Positions 51,841-61,503 are shown, counted from the stretch's first letter. The stretch is 64,000 nucleotides of DNA from Gammaproteobacteria bacterium (GCA_021773565.1 JAJFJZ010000013.1:372001-436000); one strand, 5' to 3'. Numbers and translations are program-made. Notes: generated by a model from the sequence alone, not told the origin.

Positions 51841-52977
51841 TTGGGAAGAAAGTTGGAAATAAAGCCACAAATCGTCAGCAGTACACCGCTGCCCTGCCTG
51901 CTAACTGCACGCTCCAATGTGGGACATGTGCAGCAGTTATACACAGGCCTGTTGATGTTACACAGGGCTGGCCAGATCACTCTATCACAGGAAGTCATGC
52001 CAGCACCTGCTACCAGCAATACCGTGGCCCAGCACCTGAGCACTGCCCATAAAGATGCTATCGAACTCCAGATTAACAGCGATATAAAACTTTATTATGA
52101 CGTGCACGATAGCTGGGAAATTAACAAACAAAAGCTGGAAGAATGTGACTGCTATTTTAAGCGAAGTTATGCGCCATCGCTGCTTGGCCACCTGGGACCT
52201 GCTTCCAGTAAAGTATCTGCACTGGGATTGAACTACCTGGTGTATCCATCGGGAACGGATGTTTTTGCGGTGCAGCGTGCACGGCTTCGCGACAGTGGTG
52301 GAGCGCGAATTCGCTCGTCACTTCGAGCCCTAAACCCGCTGAATATCGTTCCATTTACGCCCCGCTTGCCACTAATGGAACATCCTCCAAACTACCACTT
52401 GCCAAACAAAGTGCTTTTTATCTCCCAGACCTACGATCCAGGTGCTAACAGAAATCGTACAAAGGAAAAGCGGGATGAAATAGAACAACTCAATCAATCC
52501 AGAGCCCGGATAATCAGGACCTTGAGAAAGGCCATTGGCGAGGACTTCTGCGGGGGGCTGATTAGAACAGAATATTCAGAAGAACACTTTGGCGATGTGT
52601 TGGTGCCAGCCAACTTCAACACATCAAAAAGAGGCTACCTTAACCTGCTTAAATCATTTCCAATTTGCGTAACAAGCACAGGGCTTCACGGATCTTCGGG
52701 TTGGAAGCTGGCTGAATACGTAGCCTTTTCTAAAAGCATACTTACCGAAAAACTCAACTATGAGGTACCGGGACTATTCTCGGCGGATCAAAATTACCTG
52801 GTCTACGACGATCCAATATCACTCCTTGAGGGTGTTCGGCGGCTCCAGGCTGATAAAAAACTCAGGCAAGGCATAATGCAGAACAATTTCGATTACTATC
52901 ACTCCCACGTGCGTCCGGACAAACTCATGTTAAATACTATCCGCTACGCCCTATCCAGATTGTCAAATAACCCGTAA
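51841..52977 (+). CDS. Glycosyltransferase-like protein (GT-B type), copy B
   Basis: A 378-residue relative of the protein at 40350-41474. They share DCYFKRSYAPSLLGHL (YFKRSY in both), a GG-rich block FCGGLIRTEYSEEHFGD against FFGGLRPTDFSLKHYRD, then VTSTGLHGSSGWKLAEYVAF, SILTEKLNYEVPG and a closing helical tail. This is the pattern of group 1 glycosyltransferases with an acceptor-binding N-terminal half. Probable start TTG 51841; TTG 51853 is an alternative with GGGAAGAAAG in front. The paralogue and the GDP-mannose epimerase suggest extracellular glycan assembly. Confidence 0.68.
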   Translation: MGRKLEIKPQIVSSTPLPCLLTARSNVGHVQQLYTGLLMLHRAGQITLSQEVMPAPATSNTVAQHLSTAHKDAIELQINSDIKLYYDVHDSWEINKQKLEECDCYFKRSYAPSLLGHLGPASSKVSALGLNYLVYPSGTDVFAVQRARLRDSGGARIRSSLRALNPLNIVPFTPRLPLMEHPPNYHLPNKVLFISQTYDPGANRNRTKEKRDEIEQLNQSRARIIRTLRKAIGEDFCGGLIRTEYSEEHFGDVLVPANFNTSKRGYLNLLKSFPICVTSTGLHGSSGWKLAEYVAFSKSILTEKLNYEVPGLFSADQNYLVYDDPISLLEGVRRLQADKKLRQGIMQNNFDYYHSHVRPDKLMLNTIRYALSRLSNNP

Positions 52978-53017
52978 GCAAATGACATCCTGTTGGAGTA
53001 TTGAAGACTTACCCCTG

Positions 53018-55441
53018 TTAACTACCCAATCTGTACCGCAATTTCAGCACCAATTGTTCTCCTAAAGGTTCTGACAAGGCATCAGAGAACAAGCCACCAA
53101 ATCCTCTACTAGATGTCGTGTCGGGATCTGCAGTTCTGGTATACACCAAAAACAGGTCTGATAAAGGTGCCAGTTCCCACCTGTACCGCACTTGTATATT
53201 CAGGCTGGAGATACTGAAGTCATCTGTCTCTGCACCTGGAGTGCGCCCCACCTCAATCAGCTTTCCAGCGCGCTCTGGTGTCACAAAAAATTCGTTCTCA
53301 ACAGCAGACACTCCTACCCACTGTAACGCTATTTTGAATTGATGCTTGGCAGTAAAAAAGTAATCCAGATTAAGAGAAGGCTGCCAGAATTTCGCATTAA
53401 AGGTAGTAAAGTCCCTGTCATCCTGATGTAGCAGCCAGCCTTTTCTTTTCATGTATTCCAGGCTCGCAGACATCGTCAGCTTATTGCCAGGTCGCCATGT
53501 TAGGGCAAGCGTACCACCATAATTATGCCCTCCTATATCTTCACTACCCCGGCGCAAACCCAGGCCCATGGACCACCGTTTTGACGCATCACTATTGATA
53601 TTCAAACCGGTAAACGTCTGGTTAACAAACTTAAAGGTGCCATTTCCATCGCTGCTTATATCGTCATAAATACCGGGAAAGTAGCCAACATTCAGGTTCA
53701 TGTTAATCAGGTTATTTAGCGTGACGCGCTGGTGAATAAATATTCCGGAATCAACCGTTTGGTATTTGTGGTTCCATTTTTGATCCAGCGACAGCTCCAT
53801 GGCGTAATTTCGCACTCGATTAAGATTGGACTTGTTAAGCCCAAAAGCATACCGAAAGCCGCGGACATCATTTCGAACCTGAAATCCCAAATCGTTAATG
53901 TCCAGATGAGAATCAAATAATTCCAGGGATAAACTGTGGTCCAGACCCTGACGTGGCTGGTAATGCATATCGATAAATCCTCCAGCACCATTTTGCTGGC
54001 CATCAATATCACTATAGATAAGTTGGCTATCCACTTTCCAGGCACCGGTTTTACTCAAATAGTGAATATCGCTTGAATGCACCATAGCATCACCGTCAGC
54101 ATGATGAGCAATCGTACTCATCCAGCCCAGGCCTCTGAATTTCCCATCGGGTGTATCCTCATAAAGAACTCGTACAACACCATAATCACTGCCCGATTGG
54201 CGTAGCACCATGTCCTGGCCATTCAAATCTGCGTCAAAACGGATATCGTCCTCTACGGCGGCAAGCAAACCAAAACGCATGGTGTCGAACTGTCCGTTAA
54301 ATTTTACCGCGCCCAACAAATCTATGGGTTTGCTCTCTTCGATACTTTCGATATCCGCATCCAGGGGATTATCCGGTTCACGCGCACTGCCTCCAATACG
54401 GCGGGTGTGGAGCAGTATCAGCGGTTGCCTGTTGTTACGGGGATCCGCGCGTGGCGAGGTTTCAAAAATCTCCTGTCCCTCCTGAAAAAACAATCGTTTT
54501 TCCGGGAAGAATGTTTCGAACGCGGAAAGATTCACAATGACATCATCAGACTCCACAGAACCAAAATCTGGCGTGAGAGTGGCCATTAACTGATAGTTAC
54601 TTGTGGGTCTCCAGTACAGACCTGTACCCACCTTGTTTTTAATCCGCTTATCAATGCCATCAGCTGTTACCGAAGCATAGGGCACAATACTCAAGGACTG
54701 TTTGGGGCTAACTGCCTCAAGTTCTACCTTGGGCAGGTCTGACATAAACCTGGATTGTGTTCTGGGGATGTGCGGCCATTGCCAGGCTTCCGAGAGATGC
54801 GCTACCTCACGCCTCAATGATATCCCGATCTGACGAGTCGATGTGCCTTTAGGCATCGACAGTATAGACCAGGGTATGAACATCTCACCGTACCAGGCCT
54901 CTTCCGTGGATGAGCTTGCTCCATCCCAGGCGCCATCCCACTTGCGGCTAAACTGACGCTCTGGAAGCAAAGTACCATCACTTATGCTGCCGCCCAGGGC
55001 CAAATTAAACCAGTAGCCGTAACGCCCCTCTCCCGAGGTATCCAGAATTACACCGATATTGTCTCGATTTGAGTTACCCCCGCCCCCGTCTCGCGAGGTC
55101 AACCAGAATACATGCGTCTCCTTTGGCTGTTGCAGGTAAGCCCCTACATAGAGTCCTTTGTCGGTATATATAAACTTGTATTCGGTACGATATTTGGGTT
55201 GTTCAAGTGTGTCGGGCTCAACGATAACAAAGTTAGAATAGGCGCTCGCCCGCGACCATTCAGCCTCATCCAGTTTACCGTCAACAATTATATTCAGATC
55301 GTCATACGCTGCACGATAAAAAGAACCAGCTTCGGCCACCGCAAAAACGGAAATGGGCGCTATTAGCAGGCATAGCAATGCCAGCAGAGTTTTGCGTTTA
55401 TGATGGCCTAATCGGGGCAAAAAACTAACGAGAGGCATCAT
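53018..55441 (-). CDS. CBM9-like/DUF5916 outer-membrane protein
   Basis: An 807-residue protein with a leader (KTLLALLCLLIAPISVFAV). A carbohydrate-binding-type CBM9-like domain spans about residues 40-225 (IIVDGKLDEAEWSRAS, LYVGAYLQQP and WYGEMFIPWSIL). The DUF5916 region follows, with LTPDFGSVESDDVIVNLSAFE, FFPEKRLFFQEGQEIF and HTRRIG, continuing as a beta-barrel made of alternating strands to the end LVLKLRYRLGS. Such proteins are usual in marine gammaproteobacteria and Bacteroidetes; their function is unresolved, perhaps binding or passage of glycans or hydrophobic compounds. It is convergent with the glycosyltransferase-like gene. Start ATG 55441 or 55438. Confidence 0.9.
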   Translation of the reverse strand: MMPLVSFLPRLGHHKRKTLLALLCLLIAPISVFAVAEAGSFYRAAYDDLNIIVDGKLDEAEWSRASAYSNFVIVEPDTLEQPKYRTEYKFIYTDKGLYVGAYLQQPKETHVFWLTSRDGGGGNSNRDNIGVILDTSGEGRYGYWFNLALGGSISDGTLLPERQFSRKWDGAWDGASSSTEEAWYGEMFIPWSILSMPKGTSTRQIGISLRREVAHLSEAWQWPHIPRTQSRFMSDLPKVELEAVSPKQSLSIVPYASVTADGIDKRIKNKVGTGLYWRPTSNYQLMATLTPDFGSVESDDVIVNLSAFETFFPEKRLFFQEGQEIFETSPRADPRNNRQPLILLHTRRIGGSAREPDNPLDADIESIEESKPIDLLGAVKFNGQFDTMRFGLLAAVEDDIRFDADLNGQDMVLRQSGSDYGVVRVLYEDTPDGKFRGLGWMSTIAHHADGDAMVHSSDIHYLSKTGAWKVDSQLIYSDIDGQQNGAGGFIDMHYQPRQGLDHSLSLELFDSHLDINDLGFQVRNDVRGFRYAFGLNKSNLNRVRNYAMELSLDQKWNHKYQTVDSGIFIHQRVTLNNLINMNLNVGYFPGIYDDISSDGNGTFKFVNQTFTGLNINSDASKRWSMGLGLRRGSEDIGGHNYGGTLALTWRPGNKLTMSASLEYMKRKGWLLHQDDRDFTTFNAKFWQPSLNLDYFFTAKHQFKIALQWVGVSAVENEFFVTPERAGKLIEVGRTPGAETDDFSISSLNIQVRYRWELAPLSDLFLVYTRTADPDTTSSRGFGGLFSDALSEPLGEQLVLKLRYRLGS

Positions 55442-55589
55442 GCGTATCGATTATCCGTAAATAAATGTTGCGCTAATCCCGGACCCATGAGGTCGGAGGA
55501 AAAACAGGACTCCAGAATTTAGCTTATGACACTAACATCTGCATTTAGTTGCATCGTACGTTCGGTATTTTTAAGGAAACCGTCGAATT

Positions 55590-55829
55590 TCAATCTTGTT
55601 GATGGCTTCCATCGCAGAGCGGTTGAGAGGCGGTTTGTTTACAACCACAGAAAAACACCTTTTTTGAATCTGTAGCTTCATACTTCACTGGCGTAAATTC
55701 GGTTCCCTTGTGGGAGCCGTCACAAAAAGGCTGGTTTTTACTTTGCCCACACGCGCACCAGAAATAGCTGGTACCTGCCTCAACTTCACATGCAAACGGA
55801 GTATCAGCCGCTCTAACCGGATTACTCAT
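55590..55829 (-). CDS. Double-CDGSH iron-sulfur protein
   Basis: A 79-residue protein with two CDGSH modules: WCACGQSKNQPFCDGSHKG and FCGCKQTASQPLCDGSH. Each holds a 2Fe-2S cluster with three Cys and one His, so this is a miniature of the CISD3/MiNT-like type with two clusters in one chain. Such proteins transfer electrons or clusters. It lies 27 bases after the stop of the Baeyer-Villiger-type monooxygenase and is probably co-transcribed. A redox-partner role for a flavoprotein is inference. Confidence 0.93.
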   Translation of the reverse strand: MSNPVRAADTPFACEVEAGTSYFWCACGQSKNQPFCDGSHKGTEFTPVKYEATDSKKVFFCGCKQTASQPLCDGSHQQD

Positions 55830-55856
55830 ATAAATATTCCCAGATTGGTGTTTTAG

Positions 55857-57371
55857 CTACGCCACTTTTGTCGTTCGGCCCGGTTCAGGGTTGCTGAAAA
55901 CCAGGCTTCCATCGTCAAAGGGTGCATCGGGTAAAATGTCTTTTTCTGCATAATAATCCTGGGAGTTGACCCACGGCGCCTCACCACTCTGCTTAGGTAA
56001 GCGGGGGGTGCCGCGACGCATGTATCCAGGCGCGAAATCTTCGGCATCTATAAATGCCTTGCCGTTCATTCCCTTGTCCCCAGGTCGAAGACGTGGAGTG
56101 CACTGGCGCATACCGGTTTCCTGCATATGGTTAAGCAAGCGGCAGACGTAGTGTGCAATCATATCGGAACGCATGGTCCACGAAGTACGGATATAACCAA
56201 AAATCCATGCCAGGTTGGGCATATCCGAGATCATCACACCTCTGTGTGTCCAGGTCTCGGATACCGTGATGGGCTGATCATCAATCTCAAATTTAATGTT
56301 CCCCAGCCCGCACAGTTCTATTCCAGTTGCACAAACAATGATATCTGCCTCCAACAATTCACCTGAATTTAGTTGAATCCCATTCTCAACAAATTTATCG
56401 ATAGTGTCGGTCACAACAGAGGCTTTACCAGACTTGATAGCCTTAAACATGTCGGCATCCGGTAACAAACACAGCCGTTCTTCCCAGGGTCCATATTTAG
56501 GTGTGAAATGTGTTTCGATATCGTAACCCTCGGGTAACTCCGCCGCTGCAGCATCAATCAATTCCTGTTTGAGAACCTCAGGTTCACTATATGAACGCGC
56601 AGTTACCTCACTACCGAAGGCCAGTGCCTTGCGTCGTTTTATTCCGTGTATCCAGTCTTTGGGCGTATCAAGATCAATCAGTTCCTGAATCATCTCGTCT
56701 TCTTCAGTGTTATCCACAGACAGGTAATAACTGGGTGAGCGTTGTAACTGTGTGACATGTGCAGCTTTCTCTGCCGCAGCCGGTAGTATCGTGGCTGCGG
56801 TTGCACCCGAACCGATTACAACCATGCGCTTGTTGCTGTAGTCGAGATCTTCAGGCCACTTCTGGGGATGAATTATCGGGCCCTTAAAGTTTTGCTCGCC
56901 CGGAAACTCAGGTTGATACCCACCCTCATAGTCATAATAACCCTGACACATGAACAGAAAATTGCCGGTAATTTGTCGTGTTTCACCCTCTCCCGTTGTT
57001 GCTTCAACGCTCCAAAGCGCATTATCCGAGGACCATGCAGCACGACTTACCCAATGATTGAAGCGTATGTTTGCAGCTAAGGCGTTCTCATCAACCACCT
57101 CATGCAGATACCCCATAATCTCCTCAGCGGTAGCAATGGGTTGGCCATACCAGGGTTTAAAATCGTAGCCAAAGGTGTACAGATCACTATCTGAGCGTAT
57201 CCCGGGATAACGAAACAAATCCCATGTTCCGCCAATACTGTCGCGACCCTCCAGAATCACATAGTCTTTGCCCGGACACTCCCTCTGCAGATGACAGGCA
57301 GCCCCAAGCCCGGATATTCCGGCGCCAATAATAATTACATCGTGGTGTTCAGTGTTTGTATCTGCATTCAT
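55857..57371 (-). CDS. Flavin-containing monooxygenase, Baeyer-Villiger type (second copy)
   Basis: A 504-residue FAD/NADPH monooxygenase. Motifs: VIIIGAGISGLGAACHLQ (FAD, about 12-29), GGTWDLFRYPGIRSDSD, FKGPIIHPQKWPEDLDY (the F-x-G-x-x-x-H-x-x-x-W-P fingerprint) and RMVVIGSGATAATILP (NADPH). It is closer to the MoxY/ethionamide-activator EthA branch than to the enzyme at 23928, whose N-terminal extension it lacks. EthA-type enzymes oxidise ketones and thioamides or other sulfur compounds. ATG 57371 chosen, with GGAGA about 8 bases upstream; an in-frame start at 57455 has none. It is followed by the CDGSH protein. Confidence 0.92.
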   Translation of the reverse strand: MNADTNTEHHDVIIIGAGISGLGAACHLQRECPGKDYVILEGRDSIGGTWDLFRYPGIRSDSDLYTFGYDFKPWYGQPIATAEEIMGYLHEVVDENALAANIRFNHWVSRAAWSSDNALWSVEATTGEGETRQITGNFLFMCQGYYDYEGGYQPEFPGEQNFKGPIIHPQKWPEDLDYSNKRMVVIGSGATAATILPAAAEKAAHVTQLQRSPSYYLSVDNTEEDEMIQELIDLDTPKDWIHGIKRRKALAFGSEVTARSYSEPEVLKQELIDAAAAELPEGYDIETHFTPKYGPWEERLCLLPDADMFKAIKSGKASVVTDTIDKFVENGIQLNSGELLEADIIVCATGIELCGLGNIKFEIDDQPITVSETWTHRGVMISDMPNLAWIFGYIRTSWTMRSDMIAHYVCRLLNHMQETGMRQCTPRLRPGDKGMNGKAFIDAEDFAPGYMRRGTPRLPKQSGEAPWVNSQDYYAEKDILPDAPFDDGSLVFSNPEPGRTTKVA

Positions 57372-57504
57372 AATAATTTTTCTCCAGTATTTAAAGGGTA
57401 CAGCCCCGATGCGCGTTTGAAAAGCATGGACTACACACCGAATTGGTGGCCTCAAAGTTGGTAATCGCTTAATCTTTGTTCAAATAATCTGGAGTACGGT
57501 TCAG

Positions 57505-58494
57505 ATGGCACACAAATTCATTCTTACACCCATTGTTTTTTTCTTCGTCTGTGGCTTATGTGGTGAAAATATCTCAGCGGAAACAGAGCACCTTGTCAAA
57601 GCCGAATCTGTAGAGGTCAGGATACTATCCTCGAATCTGGCCAATGGGGGCACCATTGGGGAATGGGGTTTTTCCGCACTGGTAAAAGTTGACCAACACT
57701 GCGTTCTTTTTGATGCCGGATGGGACCCGCAAACGGTACTGCGAAATGCCAAAACGCTTAATGTGGATTTGTCCTGTGTAAGCGATGTTGTACTCAGCCA
57801 TTTTCACGCGGACCACACCACCGGTCTCATACCCATTCTTGAACACGTGCGTAAAACTAACCCGGATGGCATGCGTAGAATTCACGTGGCACAGGGTATG
57901 TTTCTCTCCCGTCACAACGCTGTAGATAAGGGGAAAAGCGAACGCAACGCAATGATCGAAATGCGAGTACAACTTGAATCCCGCGGTGTAGAGTTTATTG
58001 AATATGCAAAGCCCAGTGAAATATTACCCGGCGTATGGGTTACAGGTCCGGTTAAGCGGCAACATGCGGAAAAAAATTATCCGCGTTCCATGCGTGTACG
58101 AATGGACGGTGAATGGGTCGAGGACTACGTACCTGAGAGCCAGGGGCTATCCATTGTTACTGAATCTGGCCCCATCGTGTTGCTTGGCTGCGGACATTCA
58201 GGTGCCGTCAACTTGCTGGAGCAGGTACAGCAAACTATTCAGGATCAACCGATTCAGGCTTTAATGGGCGGCATGCATTTATTTGCTGCTGATGATGAAA
58301 CGCTTGGCTGGACCGCCGACAAATTACGTCAAATAGGGATAGAACACCTGATGGCTGGCCATTGCACCGGAATTGAACCCCTTTACAGACTTCGAGCAGG
58401 GCTAAACCTCAGCCGCAAAACGGCGGTCGTTGGCGCGGTTGGATCGCGATTCGTATATGGGGAAGGAATCTACCCCACGGCAATTGCGCAATGA
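57505..58494 (+). CDS. Exported metallo-beta-lactamase-fold hydrolase
   Basis: A 329-residue MBL-fold protein with a Sec leader (MAHKFILTPIVFFFVCGLCG; cleavage near ISA-ETE). The metal motif is LSHFHADHTTG (HxHxDH, about residues 95-105), with LLGCGHSGAVNLLE, GGMHLFAADD and MAGHCTGIEP as the later metal-binding segments. The arrangement is that of the dihydropterin-phosphate synthase-like/methanogen RFA-P-like group of MBL proteins, whose bacterial substrates are mostly unknown. It overlaps the next gene (a lipoprotein hydrolase) by 4 bases in ATGA, so both are made together. Confidence 0.88.
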   Translation: MAHKFILTPIVFFFVCGLCGENISAETEHLVKAESVEVRILSSNLANGGTIGEWGFSALVKVDQHCVLFDAGWDPQTVLRNAKTLNVDLSCVSDVVLSHFHADHTTGLIPILEHVRKTNPDGMRRIHVAQGMFLSRHNAVDKGKSERNAMIEMRVQLESRGVEFIEYAKPSEILPGVWVTGPVKRQHAEKNYPRSMRVRMDGEWVEDYVPESQGLSIVTESGPIVLLGCGHSGAVNLLEQVQQTIQDQPIQALMGGMHLFAADDETLGWTADKLRQIGIEHLMAGHCTGIEPLYRLRAGLNLSRKTAVVGAVGSRFVYGEGIYPTAIAQ

Positions 58495-59441
58495 ACATGC
58501 GGGCCTTCAGATTAATCTGCATCACGCTGCTACTATTTTTTCTTTCTTCATGCGAAACCCCCGTGCTCAGAGAAGGTGAAGGGTTTGTCGATGTGGCCAA
58601 TGGTAGAGTCTGGTATAAAATTGTCGGTTCGGGCGATAAAACGCCGCTGCTTTTGCTTCACGGTGGCCCTGGGTTTTCAAGCTACTACCTAAATCCGCTC
58701 GAAGGCTTGTCTGACGAACGACCTATAATATTCTATGACCAATTGGGTTCAGGTCGATCGGATAAAACAGATGATCCGGCATTATGGACAATTGAACATT
58801 TTGTCGCGGAACTCGCAACAATGCGCGAGGCTCTCGCTTTAAAGGAAGTTCATATTCTTGGACATTCGTGGGGCTCACAATTAGCCCTGGAATATATGTT
58901 AACCGAACCTTCGGGTGTAAAAAGCCTCATTCTTGCCAGCCCGGCGATCAACATTCAACGCTGGACAGAAGACAATAAAAAATTATTGCGACAACTGCCG
59001 GAAGCCGCTCAAGTCGCCATCGAGAAACATGAACGAGAAGGTACAACCAACTCTGACGAATATCAGTCGGCAATGATGGTGTTTTATAAACGTCATATGT
59101 CTCGTTCTGATCCCTGGTCAGATGATTTAAATCTGGCGTTTGAGACGGCTAATCAAAATATCTATGGCTATATGTGGGGGGCGAGCGATTGGGCAGCCAC
59201 TGGAACCTTAAAAGATTATGACCGGGAGCACATGCTCCCCACAATTGGGTTGCCCGTACTGTTCACGGCCGGTCGTTTTGACGAGGCAAGGCCAGATACA
59301 GTGGCATATTTTCAGAGCCTGGTTCCGGGTGCCAGAAGAGCTATACTAGAAAATAGCGGCCACATAACCATGCAGGATGAACCGCAGGAATATAACCGCA
59401 TTGTCAGGGAATTTTTGAATATGGTTGAGCAGTCGAATTAG
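58491..59441 (+). CDS. Proline-iminopeptidase-type alpha/beta-hydrolase, predicted lipoprotein
   Basis: A 316-residue hydrolase with a lipoprotein leader MNMRAFRLICITLLLFFLSSC, lipobox LSSC at 18-21 (Glu at +2). Family motifs LLLLHGGPGFSSYYL (HGGPG oxyanion), YDQLGSGRSDKT, HILGHSWGSQLALEYM (nucleophile Ser) and SGHITMQDEP (His) show a complete triad; the acid is in AGRFDEARP. It belongs to the proline iminopeptidase/tricorn-type S33 family. Expected to cleave short peptides or esters at the cell envelope. Coupled to the upstream MBL-fold gene by overlap; its tail overlaps the convergent purU by 4 bases. Confidence 0.92.
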   Translation: MNMRAFRLICITLLLFFLSSCETPVLREGEGFVDVANGRVWYKIVGSGDKTPLLLLHGGPGFSSYYLNPLEGLSDERPIIFYDQLGSGRSDKTDDPALWTIEHFVAELATMREALALKEVHILGHSWGSQLALEYMLTEPSGVKSLILASPAINIQRWTEDNKKLLRQLPEAAQVAIEKHEREGTTNSDEYQSAMMVFYKRHMSRSDPWSDDLNLAFETANQNIYGYMWGASDWAATGTLKDYDREHMLPTIGLPVLFTAGRFDEARPDTVAYFQSLVPGARRAILENSGHITMQDEPQEYNRIVREFLNMVEQSN

Positions 59442-60319
59442 AGAATCACCGTTCGCTGGCCGTTGAGTATCACACGTTGTTCACAATACAGGCGCACCGC
59501 CTGGGACAGGGCAATAGCCTCTGTGTCATGTCCGAGGTGAATCATCTGTTGTATTGAGATTTCGTGATCAATTGTGCGTACTTCCTGTGTGATGATGGGT
59601 CCCTCATCCAGCTCTGAGGTAACCAGGTGAGCGGTAGCACCTATCACCTTTACACCACGATCGTAGGCCTGATGATAGGGTTTGGCGCCTTTAAACCCTG
59701 GCAAAAAGGAATGGTGGATATTAATCACCCTGCCTTCGAGGGCCTTACACATGTCGTCTGACAATATCTGCATGTAGCGGGCTAATACAAACAAGTCGAT
59801 CTGCAATTTCTCAATCAAAGCCAAAAGCTGTTCTTCCTGTTGCGCTTTTGTACTTGCCGTGACTGCCAGATGATAAAAGGGTAACCCGTACCATTTCACA
59901 AGGGCGCCGCAATCTGCATGGTTGCTCATCACGCCAACGATCTCTGCCGGAAGTGCACCAGACTTCCATTTTGCAAGCAACGCACTAAGGCAGTGGTCAA
60001 ATTTGGATACTGCTACCAGCACTCGAGGCTTATCAGCAACTGCACGCAATGTGAATTCCATGCCCAGGTCGATGGCTAGTGATTCGAATCGTTTGTAAAA
60101 TTCCGCCATACCGGAGGTCATGACACGATCATCGAATACGCACCGCAGGAAGAACATTTCAGAAACAGGGTCCGTGTAATTGGAAATCTCTGTAATGTAG
60201 GCTCCGCACTCCAGAAACAGACCGGAATATCGTGCTACTACACCAAGACGATCCGGGCATTTGAAAGACAACACATAGGATTGCCGGTCAGGCTTTTCGA
60301 CTGTTTGTTCGGAGGACAT
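59438..60319 (-). CDS. purU: Formyltetrahydrofolate deformylase
   Basis: A 293-residue enzyme releasing formate from 10-formyltetrahydrofolate. The N-terminal ACT domain (about 12-95) begins SYVLSFKCPDRLGVVARYS. The catalytic formyltransferase-like domain has RVLVAVSKFDHCLSALLAK, VGVMSNHADC, VINIHHSFLPGFKGAKPYHQ with Asn and His, and HLVTSELDEGPIITQEV with the final Asp. All are diagnostic of PurU. Balances one-carbon pools and supplies formate for purine synthesis. It stands alone between convergent and divergent neighbours. Confidence 0.95.
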   Translation of the reverse strand: MSSEQTVEKPDRQSYVLSFKCPDRLGVVARYSGLFLECGAYITEISNYTDPVSEMFFLRCVFDDRVMTSGMAEFYKRFESLAIDLGMEFTLRAVADKPRVLVAVSKFDHCLSALLAKWKSGALPAEIVGVMSNHADCGALVKWYGLPFYHLAVTASTKAQQEEQLLALIEKLQIDLFVLARYMQILSDDMCKALEGRVINIHHSFLPGFKGAKPYHQAYDRGVKVIGATAHLVTSELDEGPIITQEVRTIDHEISIQQMIHLGHDTEAIALSQAVRLYCEQRVILNGQRTVIL

Positions 60320-60482
60320 ATTTATTCAACTTTGTATAAATGGGGGCTGAGGCTGGATTCAAACGGCCGACACTCGGCAGTGTACACAGGTGTGAACAAT
60401 CTGGAAATAAACGCCTGTCCGACTTGCGCCATCAGTTCCCGCAAGTCAAGATACCCGCATCTAAACACTGGAATTGAGATAC

Positions 60483-61490
60483 ATGAGCACACTAACCAGC
60501 CGTCAGGTGCAATTGAAAAGCCGTCCTCAGGGAATGCCCGCAGAGGAAAATTTTGAGCTTGTCGAAGTAGCGGTAAGTGCACCTGGCGATGGAGAGGTTC
60601 TGGTACGCAACCACTACATGACCGTCGATCCGTACATGCGGGGTCGAATGTATGATCGCAAGTCTTATGTGCCGCCATTTCAGATTGGCGAAGCACTACA
60701 AGGTGGTGCTGTAGGGGAAGTTATCGAATCAAACGACGCGAATTTCCCGGTTGGCAGCTTCGTACAGAGCAACAATGGCTGGCGTGAAGCATTTGTATCC
60801 AGCGGCGAACAGCTCGGCGCAATAGATCCATCACTGGCACCATTGTCCACGTATCTTGGCGTAATGGGCATGCCGGGAATGACGGCCTATGTGGGCCTGT
60901 TCAGGGCTGCCAGCCTGAAGGATGGCGAAACGGTTTTCGTTTCAGGTGCGGCAGGCGCTGTCGGTTCGCTTGTGGGGCAGATTGCCAAGGTGAAAGGTTG
61001 CCGCGTTATTGGTAGTGCAGGAAGTGAAGACAAGGTAGCGCATCTGGTAAATGAGCTGGGGTTTGACCATGCTTTCAATTACAAAAATGGTGAGCTTTTA
61101 CAACAACTACGTGAAGGTGCGCCGGATGGCCTTGATGTCTATTTTGACAATGTAGGCGCTGAGCACCTGGAAGCAGCTATTTATCATATGCGTCCATTTG
61201 GACGTATCGCTCTGTGTGGTGCTATTGCCACTTACAATGACACAGAACCCAGACCGGGCCCGGTGAACATGAGCATGGCCATTGGCCTTGGGCTGCGTAT
61301 GCAGGGTTTTATTGTCTCTCACTACAATGATTCCAGAGAAGCTTTTGTTCGTGATGTATCCGGCTGGATAAAGGATGGCAGCGTAAAATATGATGAAACC
61401 ATACACGAAGGTATTGAACATGCTGTTGATGCGTTTCAGGGCTTGTTCACCGGCGGCAATACCGGGAAAATGTTGGTAAAGCTAATCTAG
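60483..61490 (+). CDS. NADPH-dependent zinc-independent alkenal/enone reductase (MDR family)
   Basis: A 335-residue medium-chain oxidoreductase of the leukotriene B4 12-hydroxydehydrogenase/curcumin reductase group. Motifs: YMTVDPYMRGRM, GGAVGEVIES, GMPGMTAYVGLF, VSGAAGAVGSLVGQIAK (nucleotide-binding AAGAVGS) and YFDNVGAEHLEAAIYHM. The zinc ligands of alcohol dehydrogenases are missing, as expected in this group. Reduces C=C bonds next to carbonyls. ATG 60483 chosen over an in-frame TTG at 60474. It precedes an acyl-CoA synthetase by 13 bases, so an operon of reductase, synthetase and hydrolase is likely. Confidence 0.93.
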   Translation: MSTLTSRQVQLKSRPQGMPAEENFELVEVAVSAPGDGEVLVRNHYMTVDPYMRGRMYDRKSYVPPFQIGEALQGGAVGEVIESNDANFPVGSFVQSNNGWREAFVSSGEQLGAIDPSLAPLSTYLGVMGMPGMTAYVGLFRAASLKDGETVFVSGAAGAVGSLVGQIAKVKGCRVIGSAGSEDKVAHLVNELGFDHAFNYKNGELLQQLREGAPDGLDVYFDNVGAEHLEAAIYHMRPFGRIALCGAIATYNDTEPRPGPVNMSMAIGLGLRMQGFIVSHYNDSREAFVRDVSGWIKDGSVKYDETIHEGIEHAVDAFQGLFTGGNTGKMLVKLI

Positions 61491-61503
61491 CAATCCACAC
61501 CAG

